From Actinokineospora pegani (lineage in GTDB: Bacteria > Actinomycetota > Actinomycetes > Mycobacteriales > Pseudonocardiaceae), in the NCBI RefSeq assembly GCF_009745975.1, contig NZ_WHOL01000098.1, positions 1 through 64,000 on the forward strand: a stretch of 64,000 nt of DNA. Reading direction: 5' to 3'. Positions 17,078-25,044 of this stretch are shown piece by piece (within the stretch, counting starts at the first letter, position 1; every line of letters begins with the position of its first letter). The notes beneath the pieces are model-generated. The model saw only the letters and a program-made list of their open reading frames with translations. It had not been told where the DNA came from and did not search any database. The position numbers were made by a program, and so were the translations under genes.

Positions 17078-18094
17078 GTGGTGAACCAGGAAGAGCAGGG
17101 CAGCGCCGCCGCGGCGTGGCCGCGCGGCAGGATGCTCGTGGTCGTCGCGCTGGCCCGGCGCCACCGCGTGCCGGAGGCGGTGCTGCTGGTCGGGTCGGAG
17201 TACACCGTCTCCGACCTGTCCGACCCGCGGTTGACCCCGACCCGCGCCGACGAGTTCGTGCTGGTCGCGAACCTCGCCGCCGCGCTGGGCGGGGCGCTCG
17301 GGCCCGCGGTGGAGGCCGGGCTGGACTTCCACGTCGGGGCGGTGTCGGCCTGGGGGCAGGCGATGCGCACGGCGCCCACGCTGGGGGCCGCGCTGGCGCT
17401 GTCGCTCGATCTGACCGCCACCGCCGACACCCTGGTGCGCATCCGGGCGCTGCCCGAGCCCGGGGTGACGCACCTGGCCTTCGACGGCAGCCACCTGCCG
17501 CCCCCGGTCCGCCCGTTCGTCCTGACCTGGATGATGGTCACCACGGCGATCATCAACCGCGAGCTGCTCGGCCGCCCCACCCCCGTCGACTCGGTCCGCA
17601 TGGCCTGCGCCAAGCCCCCCGACGCCACCCAGGTCGACGCCTTCTGGGGTGTCGAAGTCCAGTGGGACCAGGACATCACCGCCATCGGCATCCCCCGCGC
17701 GGTCCTGGAGACCCCCCTCCCCTCCGCCGACCCGGCGGCGCACGCCCACGCCCTGCGCGAGTGCGCCCTGATGTTCAGCAACGACACCACCGCCCGCACC
17801 CGCGCCGCCCTGGCCCGCGACCCCACCGCCAGCGCCGCGGAGATCGCCACCACCCTCGGCCTGTCCGAACGCACCCTCCGCCGACAACTCACCAACGACG
17901 GCACCCGCTACCGCGACCTGGCCACAAACGCCCGTCTGGCCAAGGCACGCGACCTGCTGGGCATGGGCCTACCCCACACCGAAGTGGCCGCCCGCCTCGG
18001 CTTCACCGACCCCACGGCCTTCAGCCACGCCTTCAAGCGCTGGACAGGCATGACCCCCACAGCATGGCGAGCACGAAACGACCCGTGGCAGTAA
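17078..18094 (+). CDS. AraC-family transcriptional regulator with arabinose-binding-type N-terminal domain
   Basis: A 338-residue regulator. The C-terminal AraC DNA-binding domain covers about 245-335: AEIATTLGLSERTLRRQLTN for the first helix-turn-helix, then LGFTDPTAFSHAFKRWTGMT for the second. The N-terminal 200 residues resemble the Arabinose_bd domain found in OruR/ArgR-type AraC proteins (GSEYTVSDLSDPRLTP; SLDLTATADTLV). The start is a GTG-GTG pair at 17078. The likely target is the metallo-hydrolase gene 234 bp downstream or itself; the intervening palindrome may be relevant. Confidence 0.88.
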   Translation: MVNQEEQGSAAAAWPRGRMLVVVALARRHRVPEAVLLVGSEYTVSDLSDPRLTPTRADEFVLVANLAAALGGALGPAVEAGLDFHVGAVSAWGQAMRTAPTLGAALALSLDLTATADTLVRIRALPEPGVTHLAFDGSHLPPPVRPFVLTWMMVTTAIINRELLGRPTPVDSVRMACAKPPDATQVDAFWGVEVQWDQDITAIGIPRAVLETPLPSADPAAHAHALRECALMFSNDTTARTRAALARDPTASAAEIATTLGLSERTLRRQLTNDGTRYRDLATNARLAKARDLLGMGLPHTEVAARLGFTDPTAFSHAFKRWTGMTPTAWRARNDPWQ

Positions 18095-18150
18095 CCCCAC
18101 ACCGCCCCAGCCCCCCACTCCAGGTCTCCCAGCACCCAGCAACGCGAAGG

Positions 18151-18294
18151 CTGGATCGGGTGGATCAGTTTGTTCGGGGGAGGCGATCATGTGCAAGCCT
18201 CGGAAGGCGGTGAGGGTGCCCTTCCCCTCACTTTTGACCCTCACGCACATGATCGTCGTAGGGGTCCCCGATCAAACAGATTCACCCGATCCAG
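18151..18294. repeat. 144-bp imperfect long inverted repeat
   Basis: The arm 18151-18194 begins CTGGATCGGGTG and ends CGATCATGTGC. The reverse complement of 18245-18294 begins and ends the same way: the first 29 bases match at 26 positions and the last 11 match perfectly, with an extra 6 bases between in the right arm. The ~50-bp centre holds further GTGAGGG/CCCTCAC complementarity. It fills most of the gap between the AraC gene and the metallo-hydrolase. No open frame uses it. It may be a MITE-like relic or a structured terminator. Confidence 0.7.
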
Positions 18295-18327
18295 CACCCC
18301 CCACGATGTCCGACACCGGAGCCCCCC

Positions 18328-19074
18328 ATGCGCGAACCCAGAATCACCCAGGTCGCCGACGGCGTCCACTTCGCCGAATCCGGCAGCGTCAACTGGGCCC
18401 TGCTCACCGACGGCACCGCCGTCACCCTCGTCGACGCGGGCTACCCAGCCGACTTCCCCGCCCTCCGCCACAGCGTCGAAACCATCGGCCACCGCCTGCG
18501 GGACATCACCGCCGTCCTCCTCACCCACGCCCACATCGACCACATCGGCGGCCTCCCCGCCCTCCTCGACGAGGTGGACGCCCCCATCCACGCCACCGCG
18601 CCAGAGGCCGCGCACGCCCGCCGAGAGTTCCTGGAGCAGGCGACCCCGCTGGACGTCGCCCGCAACCTCTGGCGCCCGGGCGTGCTCCCCTGGGCGGTGC
18701 ACATCATCCGCGCAGGGGCGCTCAAGCCGGTGAAGATCCCCACGGCCACCCCGTTCCCCGCCGGGGGCCGCCTCGACCTGCCCGGGAACCCGGTGCCGGT
18801 GGCGACGCCGGGGCACACGACCGGGCACGCGGTGTACCACCTGCCCGAGGCGGGGGTGGTGATCACGGGGGACACGCTGGTCTCGGGCCACCCGACCTCG
18901 ATCAAGCGGGGCCCGCAGTTGCTGCACCCGTTCTTCTCGAAGGACCAGGGGCAGGTGATCACCGCGCTGGACACCCTGGCCGCGTTGGACGCCGATGTCG
19001 TGCTGCCAGGGCATGGGGGCGTGCACCGGGGCCCGATCGGTGAGGCGGTCGCCCAGGCCAAACTCGGGCTCTAG
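18328..19074 (+). CDS. Metallo-beta-lactamase-fold hydrolase
   Basis: A 248-residue protein with the metal-binding motif THAHIDH (His67, His69, Asp71, His72), PGHTTGHAV for the third histidine, ITGDTLVSG for the bridging Asp and VLPGHGG near the C-terminus. These are the ligands of the glyoxalase II/lactonase-like group. The substrate is unknown. ATG 18328 starts just after the inverted repeat, and the stop overlaps the convergent methyltransferase stop by four bases. Confidence 0.88.
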   Translation: MREPRITQVADGVHFAESGSVNWALLTDGTAVTLVDAGYPADFPALRHSVETIGHRLRDITAVLLTHAHIDHIGGLPALLDEVDAPIHATAPEAAHARREFLEQATPLDVARNLWRPGVLPWAVHIIRAGALKPVKIPTATPFPAGGRLDLPGNPVPVATPGHTTGHAVYHLPEAGVVITGDTLVSGHPTSIKRGPQLLHPFFSKDQGQVITALDTLAALDADVVLPGHGGVHRGPIGEAVAQAKLGL

Positions 19075-19622
19075 CCCGCCCGGTGCACCGACACCGCGTA
19101 ATCACCGTCGTCGAACGGGTCCCGCGACCACGTGGCGAAGCGGGAGTCCAGCGCCAGCCCCGCCGCCGCGCAGTGGTCGTCGTAGTCCGCCGCCGAGTAG
19201 CCCCGGTCCAACGAGAACCCCGCGACCAGCAGTCCCCCGGGCGCGACGTGCCGGGCCACCCCCGCCACCAACGCCGCCTCGGTGCCCTCCGCGGTGAACA
19301 GCGGCACGTTCCCCGCCATCACCACCACGTCGAACACCCGCCCCAGCGCCAACTCGGCCAAGTCCGACCGGACCCACCGCGACGACGGGGCCAGCCGGGT
19401 GGCGGTGGCGAGCATGTCCGCGTCGACGTCCACGCCCACCACCTCGATCCCCCGCCGCGCCAGCTCGATGGCGACCCGACCGGTCCCGCAGCCCGCGTCG
19501 AGGACCGACCCGGGCCGCAGGGCCTCGACGAAGTCCGCCTCGCCGTGCACGTCGGCGCCGCGGGCCGCCAAGGCGTCGAACCGGCGTTGGTAGTCGTCGC
19601 CGTGCCAGGTGTGCTGGGCCAT
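19071..19622 (-). CDS. Class I SAM-dependent methyltransferase
   Basis: A 183-residue protein. Motif I is VLDAGCGTGRVAIELARRG, motif II VVGVDVDADML, and DVVVMAGNVPLF follows. The N-terminal WHGDDYQRRFDALAARG is shared by many small actinobacterial methyltransferases of unknown substrate. The ATG overlaps the stop of the SRPBCC gene upstream (TGATG), so it is the last gene of a three-gene minus-strand unit with that gene and the ArsR-like regulator. Confidence 0.87.
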   Translation of the reverse strand: MAQHTWHGDDYQRRFDALAARGADVHGEADFVEALRPGSVLDAGCGTGRVAIELARRGIEVVGVDVDADMLATATRLAPSSRWVRSDLAELALGRVFDVVVMAGNVPLFTAEGTEAALVAGVARHVAPGGLLVAGFSLDRGYSAADYDDHCAAAGLALDSRFATWSRDPFDDGDYAVSVHRAG

Positions 19623-20344
19623 CAGGCGTAGATCCCGTTCAGCCAGGCGTTCCAGGAGCGGGTGGCGGTCTCCTCGTCGGCGTCAGCGGCGAAGAGGTGG
19701 TGGGCGGCGGCGACCGGCATGCCCCAGGGCTCCCTGGCGTAGAAGCGCAGCAGCGAGTCGGCGGTGCGGATGCCGGTGAACTGGCCCAGGAGGTAGTCGA
19801 CCTGGCCGGTGACGGCGCCCAGCCCGGGGACCTCGAAGGCGACCTCGTCACCGACCTCGCTGGTGGCGGTCAGGCCCAGGGCGGCGCGGAGCTTGTCGAC
19901 CGAGCCGGGGTACTGGGAGGCCTCGGTGCCGGGGGCGTCGACGTAGGTGATGGGGCGGCCGTGGAAGTGCTCGACGTACTGGCCGAAGGAGTGCAGGTAG
20001 AAGTCGGTGTGCTTGTCGGCCCCGTCGAACTGGGTGTCCCAGTCGTCAGTGAAAATTCCACTGTGGACGTAGCGGACGGTGGTGGTGCCGCCGTCGTCGG
20101 CGGTGATGATGTGCTCAAGGGAGTTGAACCAGCCGTCGTCCGGCGAGCCCATCATCGAGTGCAGGTGCTTGCCGGGCTCGTAGGCCAGGTAACGGGCGCC
20201 GGACTCGTCGGGTGTGCCGTCGACGGGGAGCCCGCCCCCTGGGAACAGCCAGCCAGCCTGGCCGTCGGTGATGGCGCTGAACACCTGCTCCGGGGTGGCG
20301 TTGACGACGATCTCGCGCTCGATGGTGAAGTTCTTGCCGGTCAT
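19622..20344 (-). CDS. SRPBCC (AHSA1/START-like) family protein
   Basis: A 240-residue protein opening with the AHSA1-type strand FTIEREIVVNATPEQVFSAITDG, then GGTTTVRYVHSGIF in the typical C-terminal sheet of the lipid- or ligand-binding SRPBCC fold, and an extra C-terminal helical region. ATG 20344 follows the regulator stop by one base with GGAG upstream. Genes of this type are often paired with an ArsR-family repressor, as here. The ligand is unknown. Confidence 0.82.
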   Translation of the reverse strand: MTGKNFTIEREIVVNATPEQVFSAITDGQAGWLFPGGGLPVDGTPDESGARYLAYEPGKHLHSMMGSPDDGWFNSLEHIITADDGGTTTVRYVHSGIFTDDWDTQFDGADKHTDFYLHSFGQYVEHFHGRPITYVDAPGTEASQYPGSVDKLRAALGLTATSEVGDEVAFEVPGLGAVTGQVDYLLGQFTGIRTADSLLRFYAREPWGMPVAAAHHLFAADADEETATRSWNAWLNGIYA

Positions 20345-20345
20345 G

Positions 20346-20948
20346 TCAGTTCTCCTCGGTTGGGAATTCCCGGGTGATCGCCGGGTGCAGGCCGACGATG
20401 AAGCGGTGCTTGCGCCCGCGGGGGGCGTTCTCGGTGTGGTAGCGGCGGACCAGGTCGGCCACGGCGGTCTGCAGCTCGCCCGCGAAAGCGGCCCGGTCGG
20501 CCGCCGAGGCGAAGGTGACCTCCGCGTCGGCGGCGTAGGTGGCCAGCGGCCGCTTCGCCGCGTTGGCCCCCGCGATCAGCCTGCCCAGCTCCGCGACGGT
20601 GCGCGAGGCCAGCGCGACCAGCCACCGGGCGGAGAGCTGGTCGCGCTCCCTGCCCGGGTCGGGGGCGACCGCGGCCAGGGCGTTGGGCGAGATGACGAAC
20701 TCGGCGGCGGTGGCGCGCATGACCCGCTCGGTCACATTGCCCTTGCGGCGTTCCTCGACCAGCTCGACGAGGCCGTGCCGCTCCAGGGCGCGCAGGTGGT
20801 AGTTGACCTTCTGCCGGGGCAGGCCGACCACCGCGGCCAGCGAGCTGGCCGAGCCGGGCAGCACCAGCGCCGCCAGCAGGCTGGCCCGCACCGGGTCCAG
20901 CGAGGCCTCGGCCGCGGCCGGGTCCTCGATCACCACCACCTCGTTCAT
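20346..20948 (-). CDS. ArsR-like winged-helix transcriptional regulator
   Basis: A 200-residue protein. Residues about 15-80 form a winged helix: LDPVRASLLAALVLPGSASSL, then VGLPRQKVNYHLRALERHG and the wing RKGNVTERVMRAT. The rest is an alpha-helical C-terminal domain. The frame extends to a TTG at 20984, but that TTG is inside a TTGACA promoter element, so ATG 20948 is the start and the mRNA may be leaderless or nearly so. It probably represses its own operon with the SRPBCC and methyltransferase genes. Confidence 0.83.
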   Translation of the reverse strand: MNEVVVIEDPAAAEASLDPVRASLLAALVLPGSASSLAAVVGLPRQKVNYHLRALERHGLVELVEERRKGNVTERVMRATAAEFVISPNALAAVAPDPGRERDQLSARWLVALASRTVAELGRLIAGANAAKRPLATYAADAEVTFASAADRAAFAGELQTAVADLVRRYHTENAPRGRKHRFIVGLHPAITREFPTEEN

Positions 20949-20951
20949 GGG

Positions 20952-20984
20952 GAGAACTCTGACACCGACAATTTTATTTGTCAA
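20952..20984 (-). promoter_or_regulatory. Sigma-70-type promoter of the ArsR-SRPBCC-methyltransferase operon
   Basis: Reading the minus strand, TTGACA (20984-20979) is followed after about 17 bases by CAGAGT as a weak -10. The start codon comes only a few bases later at 20948, which suggests a leaderless transcript. The surrounding AT-rich stretch stands out from the local GC content. Confidence 0.55.
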
Positions 20985-21031
20985 GACAGTTTTTTTGTTC
21001 GGTGCGCGCCCTCCTCTAGACTCCTCCCGCC

Positions 21032-22072
21032 ATGACTGAGTACGCCCTGCTCGTGCAGCCCGCCGTGAACCGCGTCTACGCCGAGGCGTCGATCGCCCTG
21101 ACCACCGCCGAGCTGGAGGTCGCCAACCGCCGCGCGCTCGGCGGCAGGCTCTCGGAGATCGCCGAGACCTCCATCGCGGGCGTGCCCTACGTCGGCTTCC
21201 GCGCCGACGCCCTGTCCGAGGACGACGCCGCCCTGCTGGCCAACCTGTCCTCGGCCTTCGCGCTGTTCGCCCGGCGCGAGGGCCTGCTGGAACCGGTGCC
21301 GCTGCGCCCGCTCGACCGCTTCGACGACGACCTGCTGACCATCCAGAAGTACTCGGGCAAGACCAACGAGCACTTCACCAAGCTCCTGCTCAACGTCACC
21401 GCCCTGTCCTCGGACTTCGCGGGCGACTTCCGCGACCGGCGCCTGCGCGTCCTGGACCCGGTGTGCGGCAGGGGGACCACGCTCAACCAGGCCCTGATGT
21501 ACGGCTGGGACGCCAGCGGACTCGACCTGGACGAGAAGGACTTCGACGCCTACGCCGCGTTCATCCAGACCTGGCTCAAGCGCAAGCACGTCAAGCACAA
21601 GGCCGAGACCACCCGCATCCGCCGGGAGAAGCAGAACCTGGGGCGTCAGTTGAGGGCGTCCATCGGCGTGGACAAGGAGAGCTACAAGGCGGGGGACGCC
21701 TTGGACCTCACCTACGTCAACGCGGACACGTTGCGGGCTGATGAGTTCTTCCGCGCGGGGTCGTTCGACGTGATCGTGGGGGATGCGCCTTACGGGGTGC
21801 GGCACGGGGCGCGGGCGGGCGGGCAGCGGGGGCTTGACCGGAGCCCGCTGGAGCTGGTTGCCGCGTCGGCGCCGGGGTGGGCGCGGTTGTTGAAGCCGGG
21901 TGGCGCCATGGGGATCTCGTGGAACACCGTGGTGACGCCGCGCGAGAAGATGGTGGACGCGTTGGCGGCGGCGGGGTTGGAGCCGGTGGTGGGCGGTCCG
22001 TATGACGCGTTCGAGCACCGGGTGGACCAGGCGATCACGCGTGATCTGGTGGTGGCCCGCAAGCCCGCCTGA
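21032..22072 (+). CDS. TRM11/UPF0020-like RNA methyltransferase
   Basis: A 346-residue SAM-dependent methyltransferase. Motif I is RVLDPVCGRGTTLNQALMYGWD and the catalytic motif is VGDAPYGVRHG, a D-x-PY variant of N/DPPY found in RNA and DNA amino-methyltransferases such as Trm11 and TrmG10. The N-terminal 140 residues do not show an obvious THUMP motif. Residues about 185-215 are strongly basic (KRKHVKHKAETTRIRREKQN), which fits nucleic-acid binding. It diverges from the ArsR operon and converges on the siderophore gene with a strong hairpin between. Confidence 0.75.
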   Translation: MTEYALLVQPAVNRVYAEASIALTTAELEVANRRALGGRLSEIAETSIAGVPYVGFRADALSEDDAALLANLSSAFALFARREGLLEPVPLRPLDRFDDDLLTIQKYSGKTNEHFTKLLLNVTALSSDFAGDFRDRRLRVLDPVCGRGTTLNQALMYGWDASGLDLDEKDFDAYAAFIQTWLKRKHVKHKAETTRIRREKQNLGRQLRASIGVDKESYKAGDALDLTYVNADTLRADEFFRAGSFDVIVGDAPYGVRHGARAGGQRGLDRSPLELVAASAPGWARLLKPGGAMGISWNTVVTPREKMVDALAAAGLEPVVGGPYDAFEHRVDQAITRDLVVARKPA

Positions 22073-22083
22073 CCCAGGACGCA

Positions 22084-22118
22084 CGATGCCCCCGACGCCT
22101 GCGGCGCCGGGGGCATCG
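22084..22118. terminator. Bidirectional hairpin between convergent genes
   Basis: CGATGCCCCCGACGCC (22084-22099) pairs with GGCGCCGGGGGCATCG (22103-22118) at 15 of 16 positions with a 3-base loop. It lies between the stops of the methyltransferase and the siderophore-binding protein. No T-tract, as usual for this GC content. Confidence 0.75.
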
Positions 22119-22128
22119 CCTTCCGACC

Positions 22129-23193
22129 TCAGCCGCCGAGGGCGGTCTTGAACATCGGGACGGTCTTCTCGATGGCGTACTCGGTGCCCAGGGGCGAGCC
22201 GCTGGAGAAGGCGTTGGTGATGTTGAGGTCGTCGAGGATCAGGAGGTGTCCTGCCTTGGCGGACGGGATCTGGTTCAGGATGGCGTCCTCGCGCAGGGCG
22301 GTGCCGTCGGAGCCGATCGGGAAGAGCACGGTCAGGTCGGCGCTGAGGAGTTCGATCTGCTCGCGGGAGAGGTCGGCCGAGAAGCTGCCGTTGGCCAGGG
22401 CCTGGACCTCGGGCTTGTTCTCGAAGCCCAGGCTCTCCATGAAGTCGACCCGGGAGTCGCCGCGCAGGTAGGCGCTGTACTTGTCGGAGTAGTGGGCGCC
22501 GACGGCGACGGACTTGCCCTCGAAGGCGGGGTCCTTGGCGGCGGCGAAGGCCGCGTCGACCTCGGCGATGAGCTTGTCGCCCTCGTCGACCTTGCCCAGG
22601 GCCTGGGCGACCAGCTCGGTCTGCTGGCGCCACGAGGTGCCGTAGGCGACGACGTCCTTCGGGGCGGAGACGGTCGGGGCGATCTTGGACAGCTCCTTGA
22701 ACTTCTCCTCGGAGTTGTCCGACCGGGTGTTGAGGATCAGGTCCGGGCCGAGGTTGGAGATGGCGGCGTAGTCCAGCTCGAGCGTCGGCAGGATCCGCGG
22801 CGCGGTGGTGTACCTGCCCGCCGCCCAGGGGCCGACGCCCTCGCCGCCGAAGGCCAGCCAGTCCGACGCGGCGATCGGCTGCACGCCCAGCGCCAGCGCG
22901 GTCTCGGCGTCGGACCAGCCGAGCGCGACCACCTTGGTGGGGGTGGCCGGGACCTCGACCGGGCCGAACATCGTCTCGACGGTCCTGGGCTCGGCGCCGG
23001 GGGCCGCGGGCGCCGAGTTGTCCTCGACCTGGCCGCAGGCGGCGAGGGCGAGCGCCGCGGCGGCGACCACGGCGGCTAGGCCGTGTTTCGGGAGTCCGTT
23101 CGATGAGAGTCGTGATCGGGGTGGTTCCTGGGCCGCTCCGGCGCGGCTATCGCGGACAGCGGCTTCCGAAACACGGCCTAGGGCTGACTTCAC
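22129..23193 (-). CDS. Iron-siderophore ABC transporter substrate-binding lipoprotein, signal peptide interrupted by a MITE
   Basis: A 354-residue FecB/FepB-type periplasmic-binding-fold lipoprotein. VVALGWSDAETALALGV, PDLILNTRS and the C-terminal helix are family-typical. The lipobox is LAAC at Cys53, preceded by a normal hydrophobic core. The n-region is abnormal: residues 5-38 are encoded by a 102-bp palindromic insertion. Removing one CTAG plus the insertion restores MKSALAAVVAAAALALAAC, a standard lipoprotein signal. The insertion is a multiple of three and free of stops on this strand, so translation continues, but with a 38-residue charged n-region. Export may be weakened or unaffected. 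It is the last gene of the iron-uptake operon. Confidence 0.9.
   Translation of the reverse strand: MKSALGRVSEAAVRDSRAGAAQEPPRSRLSSNGLPKHGLAAVVAAAALALAACGQVEDNSAPAAPGAEPRTVETMFGPVEVPATPTKVVALGWSDAETALALGVQPIAASDWLAFGGEGVGPWAAGRYTTAPRILPTLELDYAAISNLGPDLILNTRSDNSEEKFKELSKIAPTVSAPKDVVAYGTSWRQQTELVAQALGKVDEGDKLIAEVDAAFAAAKDPAFEGKSVAVGAHYSDKYSAYLRGDSRVDFMESLGFENKPEVQALANGSFSADLSREQIELLSADLTVLFPIGSDGTALREDAILNQIPSAKAGHLLILDDLNITNAFSSGSPLGTEYAIEKTVPMFKTALGG
23076..23181. mobile_element. MITE-like element, copy 1, inside the siderophore-binding protein signal peptide
   Basis: Perfect 16-bp terminal inverted repeats, CTAGGCCGTGTTTCGG at 23076-23091 and its complement at 23166-23181, enclose a core also found at 29741-29805. 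CTAG is present at both ends and could be a 4-bp target duplication or part of the repeat. It encodes no protein of its own. IS5-type elements favour CTAG-like targets, so a non-autonomous IS5 derivative is a reasonable guess. Confidence 0.85.
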
Positions 23194-23206
23194 TGGCTTC
23201 TCCTTG

Positions 23207-24007
23207 TTAGCAGTGGTGGCGGCCGATGGGAACGATCATGGGGGTGGCCGACACCGGGTCGGGCACGATCCGGCAGCTCATGCCGAACACGCGCTCGATG
23301 ACGTCCGCGGTCACGACCCGCCTCGGGTCCCCCTCCACGACGATCTCCCCCGCGCGCATGGCGATGAGGTGGTCGGCGTAGCGGCAGGCCAGGTTCAGGT
23401 CGTGCAGGACGACCACGACGGTGGTGCCCTGGGTGCGGTTGAGATCGGTGAGCAGGTCGAGGACCTCGACCTGGTGGGTGACGTCGAGGTAGGTGGTCGG
23501 CTCGTCGAGCAGCAGCAGGTCGGTGCGCTGGGCCAGGGCCATCGCGATCCACACCCGCTGGCGCTGGCCGCCGGAGAGCTCCTCGACCGGGCGCGCGGCG
23601 ACCTCGAGGGTGTCGGTGGCGGCCAGCGCCTCGGCCACCGCGGCGTCGTCCTCGGCCGTCCACCGGCGGAACCAGCCCTGGTGCGGGTACCGGCCGCGGC
23701 CGACCAGGTCGGCGACGGTGATGCCCTCGGGGGCGACCGGGGTCTGCGGCAGGATGCCCAGCACCTTCGCCAGCTCCCGGTTCGGGTAGTCGGCGATGAC
23801 CTTCTCGTCGAGGTAGACCGCGCCGCCGACCGGGTTGAGCAGGCGGGCCATGCCGCGCAGCAGGGTGGACTTCCCGCACGCGTTCGGCCCGACGATCATC
23901 GTGATGCTCCCGGGCGGGATCCGCGCGGTCAGGCCCCTGACGACCTCGCGGCCGTCGTAGGCCAGGCGCACCGCGTCCGCGCGCAGGCTGTGCTCGGCTG
24001 TCATCAT
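23207..24007 (-). CDS. Siderophore ABC transporter ATP-binding protein (FepC type)
   Basis: A 266-residue ATPase with Walker A GPNACGKST, signature [17 protein letters not shown], Walker B LLLLDEPTTYLD and switch VVVLHDLNLACRYAD. These fit the FecE/FepC group that powers uptake of iron-siderophore complexes. ATG 24007 overlaps the permease stop (ATGA). Long plus- and minus-frame reading frames across this region are shadows. Confidence 0.93.
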   Translation of the reverse strand: MMTAEHSLRADAVRLAYDGREVVRGLTARIPPGSITMIVGPNACGKSTLLRGMARLLNPVGGAVYLDEKVIADYPNRELAKVLGILPQTPVAPEGITVADLVGRGRYPHQGWFRRWTAEDDAAVAEALAATDTLEVAARPVEELSGGQRQRVWIAMALAQRTDLLLLDEPTTYLDVTHQVEVLDLLTDLNRTQGTTVVVVLHDLNLACRYADHLIAMRAGEIVVEGDPRRVVTADVIERVFGMSCRIVPDPVSATPMIVPIGRHHC

Positions 24008-25044
24008 CCGCCTTTCCCGGCGCGGTTCGCCCGCGCCAGCAACCACAGCAGGTAGGGGGCGCCGACCGAGCCGGTCAGCACCCCGACGGGGTACTGCGGC
24101 AGGCCGGGCAGGTTCTGCGCGGCGAAGTCGGCGAGCAGCACCACGGCCGCGCCGACCAGGCCGGAGACCAGCAGCGCCGGGGTGCCGTCGCGGGCGAGCC
24201 GCCGCCCGATGGGCGCGGCGAGCAGCGCGACGAAGGCCACCGGGCCCGCCGCCGCGGTGGCCGCGCCCGCCAGCGCGACCGCGCAGACCAGCAGGCCGAG
24301 CCGGGACGGCTCGACGGAGACGCCGAGGCCCTTGGCCGAGTCGTCGCCCATGCGCAGGACGTTGAGCACGCGCGAGAGCGCGGCGACGGCGGGCAGCAGC
24401 AGCGCCAGCAGCACCGCCAGCGGCCACACGTCGTCCCAGCCGCGGCCGTTGAGGCTGCCGGTCAGCCAGACCAGCGCGTCCTGCGCGGTGGCGACCTGGG
24501 CGCGGGTCATCAGGTAGGACACGACGCCGAGCAGGATGGCGGCCACGCCGATGCCGACCAGCACCAGCCGCGAGCCGGTGACCCCGCCGCGCCAGGTCAG
24601 CAGGTACATGACCGCGGCGGTGGCCAGCGCGCCCGCCAGCGCCACGACCGAGACCACCGTGCCGCTGAGGCCGAAGGCGACGATGCACAGCACGGCGGCG
24701 GCGCTGGCCCCGGTGCTGATGCCGATGACGTCCGGGCTGGCCAGCGGGTTGCCCAGCAGCGTCTGGAAGATCGCGCCGGACACGCCGAACGCCAGCCCGA
24801 CCAGGACCGCGGCCAGCACCCTGGGCAGCTTGAGCTCCAGGATGACGTAGTTCGTGCTCCTGGAGCCCTGGCCTGCCAGAGTGGACAGCACGTCGTCGAG
24901 CGGCACGAAGCCGCGGCCCAGGCTCAGCGCGACCGCCGCGCCCGCCACCAGGACCGCGGCGAGCACCAGGGCGACCAGGTTCGACCGGCGCCGCGCCCGG
25001 GCCCGGCCGCGGGCGACCACCTCCGGTGCGCTGGTGTCGATCAC
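24004..25044 (-). CDS. Siderophore ABC transporter permease (FepG/FecD type)
   Basis: A 346-residue BtuC-family permease with about nine to ten membrane segments. Conserved stretches are LPRVLAAVLVGLAFGVSGAIFQTLLGNPLASPDVIG near residues 75-110 (the start of the family signature) and GPVAFVALLAAPIGRRL at the coupling helix. The GTG start at 25044 overlaps the stop of the other permease. Forms a heterodimeric channel with the product of 25041-26081. Confidence 0.92.
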   Translation of the reverse strand: MIDTSAPEVVARGRARARRRSNLVALVLAAVLVAGAAVALSLGRGFVPLDDVLSTLAGQGSRSTNYVILELKLPRVLAAVLVGLAFGVSGAIFQTLLGNPLASPDVIGISTGASAAAVLCIVAFGLSGTVVSVVALAGALATAAVMYLLTWRGGVTGSRLVLVGIGVAAILLGVVSYLMTRAQVATAQDALVWLTGSLNGRGWDDVWPLAVLLALLLPAVAALSRVLNVLRMGDDSAKGLGVSVEPSRLGLLVCAVALAGAATAAAGPVAFVALLAAPIGRRLARDGTPALLVSGLVGAAVVLLADFAAQNLPGLPQYPVGVLTGSVGAPYLLWLLARANRAGKGG

